A stretch of DNA of 64,000 nucleotides from the NCBI GenBank assembly GCA_013112635.1, contig JABFGF010000001.1, positions 930,001 to 994,000 of the forward strand, given 5' to 3'. Numbering within the stretch: position 1 is the stretch's first letter; each line of letters starts with the position of its first letter. Positions 44,425 to 52,970 of this stretch are shown here, piece after piece. This DNA comes from Calditrichota bacterium (lineage in GTDB: Bacteria > Calditrichota > Calditrichia > Calditrichales > J004). The notes under the pieces are model-generated. The model saw only the letters and a list, made by a program, of their open reading frames with translations. It ran no database searches and had not been told where the DNA came from. A program made the position numbers and the translations under genes.

Positions 44425-46505
44425 TTTTTCTTTTTAAATATTGATCTTAAAAGTAGCTCTACATCGAGAAAAACAGACTGGTTTTTTAAATAGTGCAATT
44501 CGTATTTTTCGAAGGTTTGTGAATCAGGTATTTTTTGAGAATTCAATTGTATTAAGCCTGTGAGCCCGGGCTTATATTCAAACTTTGAACTTTGATCCTT
44601 TTTAAAACTTATCGGAGCACCAACAAATGAGAGTTGCCCTAACCAGATATTCAGCAAATTAAGTGTAAAGCTAAACAGACCTGATTTTTTAGATGTTGTA
44701 AAAACTAAAAAATTCTTCGACCCGGATAAAAGTTTCTTTCTCAAAATGCTTTTTCTCAAAAACAGAAATTGAAAGATCAAAACAGGCGCTAAAAAAATCA
44801 GAAAAAATGAAGACACTCCCAAATCAAAAACCCTTTTTACAAAGCGGTTAAAAATCCTTCCGTAAGCGTACTCAATATCAACAAGCGGCATGGAGTCAAA
44901 TCGCTCAATATTCGACTTTCCTATCATAAATTCCAAATGGCCTGGAACCATTTTAAATTCGACTTGCGTATCCTGCAATGCAGTCATTGTCCTTAAAATA
45001 GCCTCATAGGAGATGTTATGTGTGTTAAAAATAATCATATCCAGTTTTTTAATCCGAACATACTCCTGAAGCTGATCCAGTGATGTAACAAATTCAAAGC
45101 CAGCTAGTTTTGTTCCAATCTGTTCTCTTGATGTGGCCACCACTCCAAGAATATCCAACCCCGAATCCAGCGTATGATTCAGTTTCTCTAACAGCTTACC
45201 GGTTTCAGCATCTTCACCAACAATGAGGGTTTTTTTTCTAACAAATTCCTTACCAAGCGCAGTGGAATATTTTGAAGCATATTTATTAAATAGCACCCGC
45301 CAGCCAATCATTAAAATACTGCTGGCAATTGCAGCAATTAAAACCACAAAACGAGAAAAGGCGAACTGTTTAAAGAAAAAAGTAAGGGCGGCAACAAATA
45401 AAAATGTAGAGAGCAAAACTTTGAAAACTTTTTCAGGTTTAAACCTGTCTTTTCTGCTTAGATCGAAAAACAGCGCACTAATAAAATATATAACTGAGGT
45501 TATCAGGTTGATGATAATATATTCAGAAAAAAAATCTTGTAAGTGAAATGAATGTTTTAGCTCGTATCTTACAAGGAAACTGAAAAACAAAACTACGTTA
45601 AGAATGCCCAGATCTAATAAAAAAGGATAATACGTTTTTACAATATTTTTTATGTAAATAACAATTCCACGGAAAATAACCCCAAGAAGAATAAACCATT
45701 TAAATGGGTAAATGTATTTTTGCTGGTAGTGCTTTTTATAAAATTGATACAAGGACCGGTTAAATGTTATCACATAATCCAGATTATTCGCTTTGCTGCT
45801 TTCTCCTTTGTAGTGTACAATTTGTGTATCCGGAACATAATAAATTTCACCTCCCTGTTGATTGATGCGGTGGCAATAATCAATATCCTCACAATACATA
45901 AAAAATGTCTCATCCAACAGACCAGTCTTGTCAACCATTTCCTTTTTAATCATCATAAAGGACCCGGAAATAGCCTCAACAGGATAAGTTTTATTTTCAT
46001 CAAGATAAGTAAGGTTATAGCGTCCGAAGATTTTGCTTTTGGGAAACAGTTTGTTTAGGCCAAGCAATTTCCAAAAGGCTGTAGATGGAGTTGGAATGCT
46101 ATGCCGGCAATCAATCGAAAAGGTTCCATCCGGGTTTAAAATTTTGCATGTCGCCGCTGAAGCCTGCGGATTTTCATCAAAAAACTGAAGCAATTTTTGA
46201 AAGGTATCTTCCTGAACAACTGTATCAGGATTAAGTAGCACCACAAACTCGCCAACCACTTTACTTAGGGCAAGGTTATTTCCGCCGGAAAAGCCAAGAT
46301 TTGTTTTACTGGCAATTACATCAATCCCGGGAAAACGTTTTTGCATCATCTGCACAGAGCCATCAATGGAATCATTGTCAACTACAATAATTTCCGATGG
46401 AATATTCTTAAGCGCCCTGTTTACAGACTCGAGAGCTTGTTCAAGGAAGTCACGGACATTATAGTTTACAATAATAACTGATATTTTTATTGATTGTTTA
46501 CTCAT
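44421..46505 (-). CDS. GT2 glycosyltransferase fused to a degenerate polyprenyl-phosphate sugar-1-phosphate transferase domain
   Basis: A 694-residue protein in four parts. Residues 1 to about 250 are a family-2 glycosyltransferase of the rhamnosyl type (SVIIVNYNVRDFLEQALES, VVDNDSIDGS, GFSGGNNLAL, LLNPDTV, DEDID-like MYCEDIDYC). Membrane helices span about 255-410. A Rossmann-like domain (KKTLIVGEDAETGKLLEKL) follows to about 540. The last 150 residues align with bacterial sugar transferases (KRVFDLGVSSFFLIFLAPV, YKPGLTGLIQL). The catalytic Asp-Glu of that family is missing near residues 610-614 (FSFT), and VGPRP is VGAPI. It starts 1 bp after the WecA-like fusion, so the two are one unit. 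Confidence 0.88.
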   Translation of the reverse strand: MSKQSIKISVIIVNYNVRDFLEQALESVNRALKNIPSEIIVVDNDSIDGSVQMMQKRFPGIDVIASKTNLGFSGGNNLALSKVVGEFVVLLNPDTVVQEDTFQKLLQFFDENPQASAATCKILNPDGTFSIDCRHSIPTPSTAFWKLLGLNKLFPKSKIFGRYNLTYLDENKTYPVEAISGSFMMIKKEMVDKTGLLDETFFMYCEDIDYCHRINQQGGEIYYVPDTQIVHYKGESSKANNLDYVITFNRSLYQFYKKHYQQKYIYPFKWFILLGVIFRGIVIYIKNIVKTYYPFLLDLGILNVVLFFSFLVRYELKHSFHLQDFFSEYIIINLITSVIYFISALFFDLSRKDRFKPEKVFKVLLSTFLFVAALTFFFKQFAFSRFVVLIAAIASSILMIGWRVLFNKYASKYSTALGKEFVRKKTLIVGEDAETGKLLEKLNHTLDSGLDILGVVATSREQIGTKLAGFEFVTSLDQLQEYVRIKKLDMIIFNTHNISYEAILRTMTALQDTQVEFKMVPGHLEFMIGKSNIERFDSMPLVDIEYAYGRIFNRFVKRVFDLGVSSFFLIFLAPVLIFQFLFLRKSILRKKLLSGSKNFLVFTTSKKSGLFSFTLNLLNIWLGQLSFVGAPISFKKDQSSKFEYKPGLTGLIQLNSQKIPDSQTFEKYELHYLKNQSVFLDVELLLRSIFKKKN

Positions 46506-46506
46506 T

Positions 46507-48954
46507 TTAAAACTTTGTAAATAGAAAAATGTAAAGCGAACGTAACAAAATTCTTATATCAAAAGTGATTGACATATTTTCCAGATAAAATAAATCTTGC
46601 TTGTATTGTTCTCTTTTTGATTTTAGCGAATCATCATATCTGTATTTTACTTGTGCCCAACCTGTAAATCCAGGTCTTATTTGAAAACGTCTGTTATAAA
46701 AACGGATTTTTTCTTTCATTTCAGATACAACTTCTGGTGATTCAGGCCTTGGCCCAACAAAACTCATTTTTCCCATCAAAATATTTATCAATTCTGGAAA
46801 TTTATATAAATTGGTTTTGTAAAGGAACCTTTGAATTACCGACTTCCTTTCTAAGACATTAAAGTTCAATTTACCAAAGATATGGCCATTTTTTCCAACA
46901 CTGTTTAGAATGTTTAATCTGGGATTTGCACTGCTACTTAGCACTAAAATGTAAACCAATACACCAATAGGAAAAAAAATAGCAAGTAATGTAAAAGATA
47001 CAACAATATCAAAAAAGCGTTTACTCAACCATTGCCAAAGGTGCATATGATCCGGGAAAAGTCTAATTAAGGGGTGTCCAATAACCTCTTCGGTTTTATG
47101 TCCGGATACAACATCATAAAACTGGGGGATAATTTTAAAAACAACTTTCATATTTTCAACAGAGGCTAATATCGACAAAATTTCATCGCGAGATCGTTCA
47201 TTTATCGCAATAATAATTTCACTGACACCGTATGACCGTACAATCTCCGGAATATCCTTATAAGTTCCCAAAGATTTCAAATCGCTAAAACTTTCTTTTT
47301 GGCCACTTTTAGAAACAAACCCAATTACTTTATATAAAAGGTGTCGATTTTTGCGTATATCTTTTAAAAGCTTTCTTGATTTCTCTGTAGCTCCTACGAG
47401 CAAAGTATTTTGAGGAGCATATTCAAGAATTGACAGTTTTTTCTCAAAGGCAATTACCAAAAGACGTCCAATGTTTACAAACACAATTAGCAAAACGGCA
47501 TAAAGCAAAATTGTTAAGCGGCTTTGAGAGACAATATTATTACTATCCAGAGTCACTATAAAAAAAATAAATATGCCAAATAGAATTGTCTTGCTTATTC
47601 TCCGGGTTTTATCAAACCGCGAAACATCCCAGCGCATTGAATAAAGATCGTTTAAAACAAACAGCAACAACCAGGTAAATGTAACTGCCATCATTGGTTG
47701 CAACGATAATATTTCTTCAAATGTTTGTGTTGTATTGGCCATTAGCCCAAGCTTGAACCGAACCCATATAAAAATCATCATTGACAAATTCAGAGTAATC
47801 AGGTCGCTTAACCCTAGAATCATTCTGTGCAAAAAGCGTTTTATAGAAAGCGGTGCCAATTCATTTTCAACCTGAAATGAGGTATAATCGCCATATATGG
47901 TTTTACTTTTTCGGGCTTCGAGATAACCAAGTCTTTTTAATCCAAGGGCTGAAAACGCAAGAGAAAGTATCAACATTACAAAGCCTAAAACTTGTATGTC
48001 CAGCGCCATTAAAAGTGCTGTTGCACCATAAGCAACCGAGAGCATATAAATTATATGAACTGCCTGTTTGTGGGTTAATCCAAGAAAAATAAGCCTGTGA
48101 TGGAGATGGTCTTTATCTGGTTTAAAAGGATGTTTGCCATTATTCAAACGCCGGAAAAAAGAAACGGCCGTATCGCCTATTGGGATTGCTAAAGTGATAA
48201 TCGGTAAGAGCATGGCAATATTTGTACTACTGTTCTCAAAAGATTTTAAACTTAATGATGCTAAAATAAATCCCAAAAACAGCGAACCGGTATCGCCCAT
48301 AAAAATAGAGGCAGGATGATAATTATATCGCAAAAAACCAAGTATTCCCGCGGCCAGGGAAAGACTGAAAACAATCACCATCATATTACCGCCAACAAAG
48401 CCAATTATCGCAAATACAACCGCGACAACAAAACTTACCCCGGCTGCTAATCCATCCAGGCCATCCAGCAGGTTAACGGCATTTGTTACGCCAATTATCC
48501 ATAAATATGTAATAGGAATTGAAAAATAGCCCAGTGATAAATCAGCACCAAATGGATTTATAACAACATCTATAGTGCAACCGGAATAAATTACAAGAGT
48601 TGCAGCAATAAACTGACCCAAAAATTTTCGTGCCGCATTAAGGCCTTTAAAATCATCATATGCGCCAACAGCAACTATTACAAAAATACCAAGAAGAATA
48701 AACAGGTAGTGCGAGTTTACAATGTAGTCCGGTTGGAATAATATTACACTTAAAACGATCCCGGAAAGAAATCCGCTAAATATACCAAGCCCGCCAAGTC
48801 TGGGAATAAATCCTGTATGAACCATTCGCTCATCTGGAAAGGAGCCGATTTTATTTTTGATGGCTTGTTTTTTAACCAGAGACGTAACAAGCAATGCAAC
48901 GGTTGTTGCAACTATTACAACAAGAAATAATAAAGGATATGATAATTGAGCCAA
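46507..48954 (-). CDS. WecA/MraY-type glycan-1-phosphate transferase fused to a degenerate sugar transferase domain
   Basis: An 815-residue membrane protein. Residues 1 to about 340 are a complete WecA-like polytopic transferase. It has the Asp pair in GAYDDFKGLN near 100, NAVNLLDGLDGLAAG near 160, GDTGSLFLGF near 219 and the HLHHRL histidines near 286, so it should load a sugar-phosphate onto undecaprenyl phosphate. More helices (about 370-510) and a Rossmann-like domain (NTLLVGATEKSRKLLKDI) follow. The C-terminal 175 residues align with monotopic sugar transferases (KRFFDIVVSFTLLAIFFPI, MSFVGPRPESP, IRPGFTGWAQV), but the catalytic Asp-Glu is replaced by Y717-K718 in NLYKFPELIN. Confidence 0.9.
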   Translation of the reverse strand: MAQLSYPLLFLVVIVATTVALLVTSLVKKQAIKNKIGSFPDERMVHTGFIPRLGGLGIFSGFLSGIVLSVILFQPDYIVNSHYLFILLGIFVIVAVGAYDDFKGLNAARKFLGQFIAATLVIYSGCTIDVVINPFGADLSLGYFSIPITYLWIIGVTNAVNLLDGLDGLAAGVSFVVAVVFAIIGFVGGNMMVIVFSLSLAAGILGFLRYNYHPASIFMGDTGSLFLGFILASLSLKSFENSSTNIAMLLPIITLAIPIGDTAVSFFRRLNNGKHPFKPDKDHLHHRLIFLGLTHKQAVHIIYMLSVAYGATALLMALDIQVLGFVMLILSLAFSALGLKRLGYLEARKSKTIYGDYTSFQVENELAPLSIKRFLHRMILGLSDLITLNLSMMIFIWVRFKLGLMANTTQTFEEILSLQPMMAVTFTWLLLFVLNDLYSMRWDVSRFDKTRRISKTILFGIFIFFIVTLDSNNIVSQSRLTILLYAVLLIVFVNIGRLLVIAFEKKLSILEYAPQNTLLVGATEKSRKLLKDIRKNRHLLYKVIGFVSKSGQKESFSDLKSLGTYKDIPEIVRSYGVSEIIIAINERSRDEILSILASVENMKVVFKIIPQFYDVVSGHKTEEVIGHPLIRLFPDHMHLWQWLSKRFFDIVVSFTLLAIFFPIGVLVYILVLSSSANPRLNILNSVGKNGHIFGKLNFNVLERKSVIQRFLYKTNLYKFPELINILMGKMSFVGPRPESPEVVSEMKEKIRFYNRRFQIRPGFTGWAQVKYRYDDSLKSKREQYKQDLFYLENMSITFDIRILLRSLYIFLFTKF

Positions 48955-48972
48955 AGCAATATTGCCGGAATT

Positions 48973-50685
48973 TTAATAGTTAAATAAAAAGCCCAGGTGG
49001 ATTTCATTAAGGCTTTTCTCTTCAATTTTATCTTTTGTGTTGATCCAAATATACGAAGCGGAGAGATATAAATCGTTAAAAATTTCATATTGCAGATACA
49101 GTTTTGTACGACGCTCGGTTGTTAAGTTACCTTCAAGAAAATTGCGTGTTTCTTTAGGCTCCTCTTGTCCGGCTCCAAGGATATTTCTTCCGGTTAGTAA
49201 ATTACCGCCAACATTTACACTGTCTGTATTGGCGCCCTTTTTATACTGTAAAAACTGAATGCCGCCTTTTAAACGAGCATGAAAATCTTTTTGAAGAGCC
49301 AAATAAATAACTTCAGAATTTGGTCCTGCCCAATGACCAAGCGAACGGCTATCTGATTCATAACGATTTATTTTAAATTTATGGGTATAAACCCAGGGCA
49401 TAATTGCAGAGTATTCCGCCCTCAATTCGGTATTTGATAAGCCAAAAGGATCTGCTATATGCAAACCGCTTTGAATGGCGTGTTTGTTTCCCCACCAATT
49501 TGTGCCAAGCTTTTCAAATTTCATCTCATCAAGGAAAATTGTTGTATAAAATTTTAACCTGTTAATTGGAATATATTCAAAATCCAGTGAGATTGTAGCA
49601 TTGTCACGGTCTCGTAATTTATGCTGTACAGCCCTGTAAAAGTTAAATGGAATTAGATAGGCCCAGTCAGCGTATCGGTTCCCGTAAATAAAAACCTCAT
49701 TAATCCCAAATGTAAAATTGCTGAATGGTGCTATTTCCAGCCTATGCGCAGCAACCCATTTGTCCGGGAAAATACGCGTCTCATCAGCCAGCGTATCCGA
49801 TTGAAAAGATTGCAATTTGCCATGCATGGCTGTGAATTTCCCCCAGCTCCATTCCCGGGAAACCTGAAAGTATGGATATTGCTCCGGAAAATTTGACAAA
49901 ATTAATTTACCGGATTCGCCATGCCCCCAACTTATTTCCTGATGCGCAAAATGAACATCCATATACTTTGTATGCCAGGCTAATTCGCCACCGGTCCGAT
50001 CTGTGAATACCACATCGCCATCTTCACTTTCCTGGCTGAAACCACTTTTAATAATCGGATCGGATTCCCTGTATCCATCATCACCCCGCACTCCCTGTAA
50101 ACTAACTTTAACCTGATAAGCAAAATCATTATTAAGCGTTCCACGTGCCATATAGGACTGCTCGTTGGCATTTCGGCTAAGCTTATCTGAACGGATATCC
50201 ATCGTAAATACCTGTTCATAATCGAGATAAAAATTATTAGTACTATCTTCCCAAATAAACAGGTGATTTTCTTCCTCAGGAAAATACTGATCCAAAGCTC
50301 GTGAAAAATCTTTTTGCAAATTCTTTAAGCTTGCCAAAGTGCTATACCAGTTTTGGTTTTCAGGAATTAGTGCATGTTTTTTGTCTTGAGATAATTCAAA
50401 TCTGAAATCGAGAAGAAACTCATCCAGTTTTCGTACATCAATCGCTGTTAGGTCGGTTCTTTTTTTACTAAGCTCTTTTAGTGCATTGGCAACTTTAGAA
50501 CGGCTGTACGGACGAACTCCATCTAATAATCTGGTAAGATGACCCAGAGTTTCCATCCTGTCAAAATAATTGTAAACAGGGTGATTAACCGGTACGGAAG
50601 CTGGGTTTTGGGCAAAACCCGGTTTTAAGAAAATTAGAAAGATAACAAGAAAAGTAATGATTTTATATTTCATGGATTGAGTCAT
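48973..50685 (-). CDS. Wzi-like capsule assembly outer-membrane protein
   Basis: A 570-residue protein with a signal peptide (IITFLVIFLIFLKPGFAQ). An N-terminal segment with the Wzi-family pattern follows (VPVNHPVYNYFDRMETLGHL, GVRPYSRSKVANAL). The rest is a series of beta strands with aromatic ends typical of an outer-membrane barrel, ending in EIHLGFLFNY. Wzi-type proteins help to bind or assemble capsule at the cell surface. It is the first gene of the operon with the two fusion transferases (gap of 18 bp), which supports a capsule or exopolysaccharide role. The second Met (residue 5) is an alternative start. Confidence 0.85.
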   Translation of the reverse strand: MTQSMKYKIITFLVIFLIFLKPGFAQNPASVPVNHPVYNYFDRMETLGHLTRLLDGVRPYSRSKVANALKELSKKRTDLTAIDVRKLDEFLLDFRFELSQDKKHALIPENQNWYSTLASLKNLQKDFSRALDQYFPEEENHLFIWEDSTNNFYLDYEQVFTMDIRSDKLSRNANEQSYMARGTLNNDFAYQVKVSLQGVRGDDGYRESDPIIKSGFSQESEDGDVVFTDRTGGELAWHTKYMDVHFAHQEISWGHGESGKLILSNFPEQYPYFQVSREWSWGKFTAMHGKLQSFQSDTLADETRIFPDKWVAAHRLEIAPFSNFTFGINEVFIYGNRYADWAYLIPFNFYRAVQHKLRDRDNATISLDFEYIPINRLKFYTTIFLDEMKFEKLGTNWWGNKHAIQSGLHIADPFGLSNTELRAEYSAIMPWVYTHKFKINRYESDSRSLGHWAGPNSEVIYLALQKDFHARLKGGIQFLQYKKGANTDSVNVGGNLLTGRNILGAGQEEPKETRNFLEGNLTTERRTKLYLQYEIFNDLYLSASYIWINTKDKIEEKSLNEIHLGFLFNY

Positions 50686-50890
50686 TCGTGTAAGGAAATT
50701 TGTTTATACGCGCCCGGAAAGTAAAAACAATCATTGATTGAAACAAGCCAATTTCAAGCACATTCATTGAAGATCATAATTTTTGCACAACATGATCTAA
50801 TTATTTAAGTTCGCGTTACAAACTTAATGACAATTCTGATCTTGAATGTTTCAATCAAAAAAAAGATTTGGTGCCCCTTATAAGCAAAAA

Positions 50891-50895
50891 GGGAG
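50891..50895 (+). promoter_or_regulatory. Ribosome binding site that sets the antitoxin start
   Basis: GGGAG lies 4 nt before the ATG at 50900. A longer frame from 50846 lacks a site, and its extra residues are not seen in the paralogous antitoxins. Confidence 0.7.
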
Positions 50896-50899
50896 AAAT

Positions 50900-51112
50900 A
50901 TGGATTTAAATATAAACAAAATGAGTATCTCTGAGAAATTGAAAACTATGGAAGTATTGTGGGACGATATCTGCCGAAATACACCAGACTTTTCTTCACC
51001 TCAGTGGCATGAAAATGTCCTGAAAGCTAGAGAGAAAAACCTTAGAGAAGGAAAAGATAATTTTGTGGATTGGGATCGTGCTAAAAAGGATATTCGGAAC
51101 TCTATTGAATGA
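50900..51112 (+). CDS. Antitoxin, putative addiction-module component family
   Basis: A 70-residue protein with the same plan as the other two antitoxins in the window: ISEKLKTMEVLWDDICRN, then a C-terminal arm WHENVLKAREKNLREGKDNFVDWD. The stop overlaps the toxin start by 4 nt (ATGA). It should neutralise the adjacent toxin. Sequence divergence from the other two pairs suggests separate acquisition rather than recent duplication. Confidence 0.87.
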   Translation: MDLNINKMSISEKLKTMEVLWDDICRNTPDFSSPQWHENVLKAREKNLREGKDNFVDWDRAKKDIRNSIE

Positions 51113-51402
51113 AAATTAAGATTCTTAATTCCGCAAAAGAGGACTTAATTGAAGGATTTCATTTTTATGAATCACAAAAGCAAGGTATTGGGAAATATTT
51201 TTTAGACTCTCTTTATTCGGATATAGAATCATTACAATTATTTGCAGGGATTCATAGTATCCACTTCAATAATTACTATCGACTTTTATCAAAAAGATTC
51301 CCTTTTGCAATTTATTACCGCATTGAAGAAAATGAAATCCGGATATACGCAGCTTTAGATTGTCGCAGGGATCCTGCTTGGATAAGGTCGAGAATGCAAT
51401 GA
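51109..51402 (+). CDS. RelE/ParE-type toxin
   Basis: A 97-residue toxin with a complete fold: KILNSAKEDLIEGFHFYESQKQGIGKYF, then LLSKRFPFAIYYRIEENEIRIYAALDCRRDP. The central strand and the Arg-rich end are intact, so it serves as the reference for judging the damaged copy at 11356-11628. The target cannot be told from sequence. It lies 72 bp before trkA. Confidence 0.9.
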   Translation: MKIKILNSAKEDLIEGFHFYESQKQGIGKYFLDSLYSDIESLQLFAGIHSIHFNNYYRLLSKRFPFAIYYRIEENEIRIYAALDCRRDPAWIRSRMQ

Positions 51403-51474
51403 TCTATCATCTTATTAGAGTTAAATCTTATTTTGAAATTATATAAAGACTATTGAAAAAGGGAAAAATAGAAA

Positions 51475-52815
51475 TTGCATATTATTGTTATTGGTGCCGG
51501 TCATGTTGGGTTTAACCTTACAAAGCTGCTTTCTTACGAAAAACATGATGTTGTGATTATCGAAAAAGATAACGAGCGGTTTGCACGTGCCGCTGAAGCG
51601 TTGGATGCACACGCAATTCAGGGAAACGGTACAAGCTATAAATTACTGGAACAAGCCGGAATCAAAAATGCTGATCTTCTTGTTGCTGTAACGAGCAATG
51701 ACGAGGTTAACCTTCTTTCAGCGTTACTTGCAAAAAAGTACAATGTTGGCAAAACCATCGCACGTGTAAAGAACCACGAATTTCTTCATCAAAACTGCCC
51801 TTTAAATGCGGAAAAAATGGATATCGATATGATAATCCATCCCGAATCTGAAACGGCAATGGGTGCTGTTAGGCTGCTTAAACAAAGTGCTGCCAATCAG
51901 CTAATTGAATTTGCAGAAGGTGAAATTGTTTTACTAGGCATCCATCTGGACCGCGACCTGGAAATACTCCGTAAGCCGCTGATTGAACTTGGTATGGAAT
52001 TCTCTGAGGTAGAGTTTAGAACTGTTGCTATCCAGAGGAAAGAGACAACAAAAATCCCTGGTGGTTCTGATATGTTTCTACCCAATGACCGCATTTTTTT
52101 GGTGGTGCCCAAAAGCAAAGTTGATAAAGCTATAAAAATGTTTGGCAAAGAAAACCAATCAATAGAAAATATTATGATTTTGGGTGGTGGACAAACCGGC
52201 TATTTAATTGCACGTGAACTGGAAAAAGACTTCAATGTAAAGATAATCGAATCCAACGAAGATGCGTCAATTGATCTTGCAGAACGATTACGAAAATCTC
52301 TTGTAATAAAAGGTGATGGCCTGGATATCAACCTTTTGGCGCTGGAAGGTATTATCGATATGGATGCATTTATTGCAGTGACTGGTGAAGACGAAACAAA
52401 TATTGTTGCCAGTTTAATGGCCAAGCACCTGCGTGTTCCCAAAATAATATCATTAATTAATAAAACTGAATATTCGCCCATTATCCCAACCATCGGGATT
52501 GACGCTTATCTGTCTAAACAGATGCTGACAGTGAACAGTATTTTAAAATATATCCGGCGTGGCCAAATTGTATCGGTCGCCTCTATTCCGGGAACTCCTG
52601 TTGAAGCCATCGAGCTTATCCCAAAAGAAGGATCGAAAATTACACGTAAAAAGCTAAGTGAAGCAAAAATTCCAAAAAATGTTATTTTAGGCGCTGTCCA
52701 AAGAGACGACGAAGTTTTAATCCCCATGGGCGATACGCAAATAAAAGCCGGTGATAAAGTCGTACTTTTTGCACTCCCTTCTGCAATCCATGATGTTGAA
52801 AAGATTTTTAATTAA
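51475..52815 (+). CDS. trkA: Trk potassium uptake system, NAD-binding regulatory subunit TrkA
   Basis: A 446-residue peripheral protein with two RCK-N/RCK-C pairs. The first NAD loop is IIVIGAGHVGFNLTKLL at the N terminus, the second IMILGGGQTGYLIARELE near residue 234. Each pair is followed by a TrkA-C domain. It gates the TrkH channel according to NADH/ATP state. It starts at TTG, with GGGAAAAA upstream. The trkH gene follows 155 bp downstream. Confidence 0.96.
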   Translation: MHIIVIGAGHVGFNLTKLLSYEKHDVVIIEKDNERFARAAEALDAHAIQGNGTSYKLLEQAGIKNADLLVAVTSNDEVNLLSALLAKKYNVGKTIARVKNHEFLHQNCPLNAEKMDIDMIIHPESETAMGAVRLLKQSAANQLIEFAEGEIVLLGIHLDRDLEILRKPLIELGMEFSEVEFRTVAIQRKETTKIPGGSDMFLPNDRIFLVVPKSKVDKAIKMFGKENQSIENIMILGGGQTGYLIARELEKDFNVKIIESNEDASIDLAERLRKSLVIKGDGLDINLLALEGIIDMDAFIAVTGEDETNIVASLMAKHLRVPKIISLINKTEYSPIIPTIGIDAYLSKQMLTVNSILKYIRRGQIVSVASIPGTPVEAIELIPKEGSKITRKKLSEAKIPKNVILGAVQRDDEVLIPMGDTQIKAGDKVVLFALPSAIHDVEKIFN

Positions 52816-52935
52816 TGGTAAGAATGAAAGATTTTAAGATTGTAATATTAGTAAAAAAAATAATTAAAAGTATATTGACCTTTCACAACTTGTAAATAAA
52901 ATCAAAAATAAATGTAGGACTAAAAACAAATTTTG

Positions 52936-52963
52936 CAATCTTTCAATATTTCAATCTTTCAAT
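52936..52963. repeat. Short direct repeat before trkH
   Basis: CAATCTTTCAAT occurs at 52936-52947 and again at 52952-52963, 16 nt apart, directly upstream of the trkH ATG. A partial inverted relative (ATGAAAGATT) lies near 52827. It could be a protein-binding site or a degenerate genomic repeat. Confidence 0.45.
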
Positions 52964-52970
52964 TGTTAAC

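Noticed and set aside
46507-48954. Calling the WecA-like fusion two genes joined by a missed stop
   Set aside because: The frame is continuous, the helices and Rossmann-like linker match the second fusion encoded next to it, and there is no internal ribosome binding site that I can defend.
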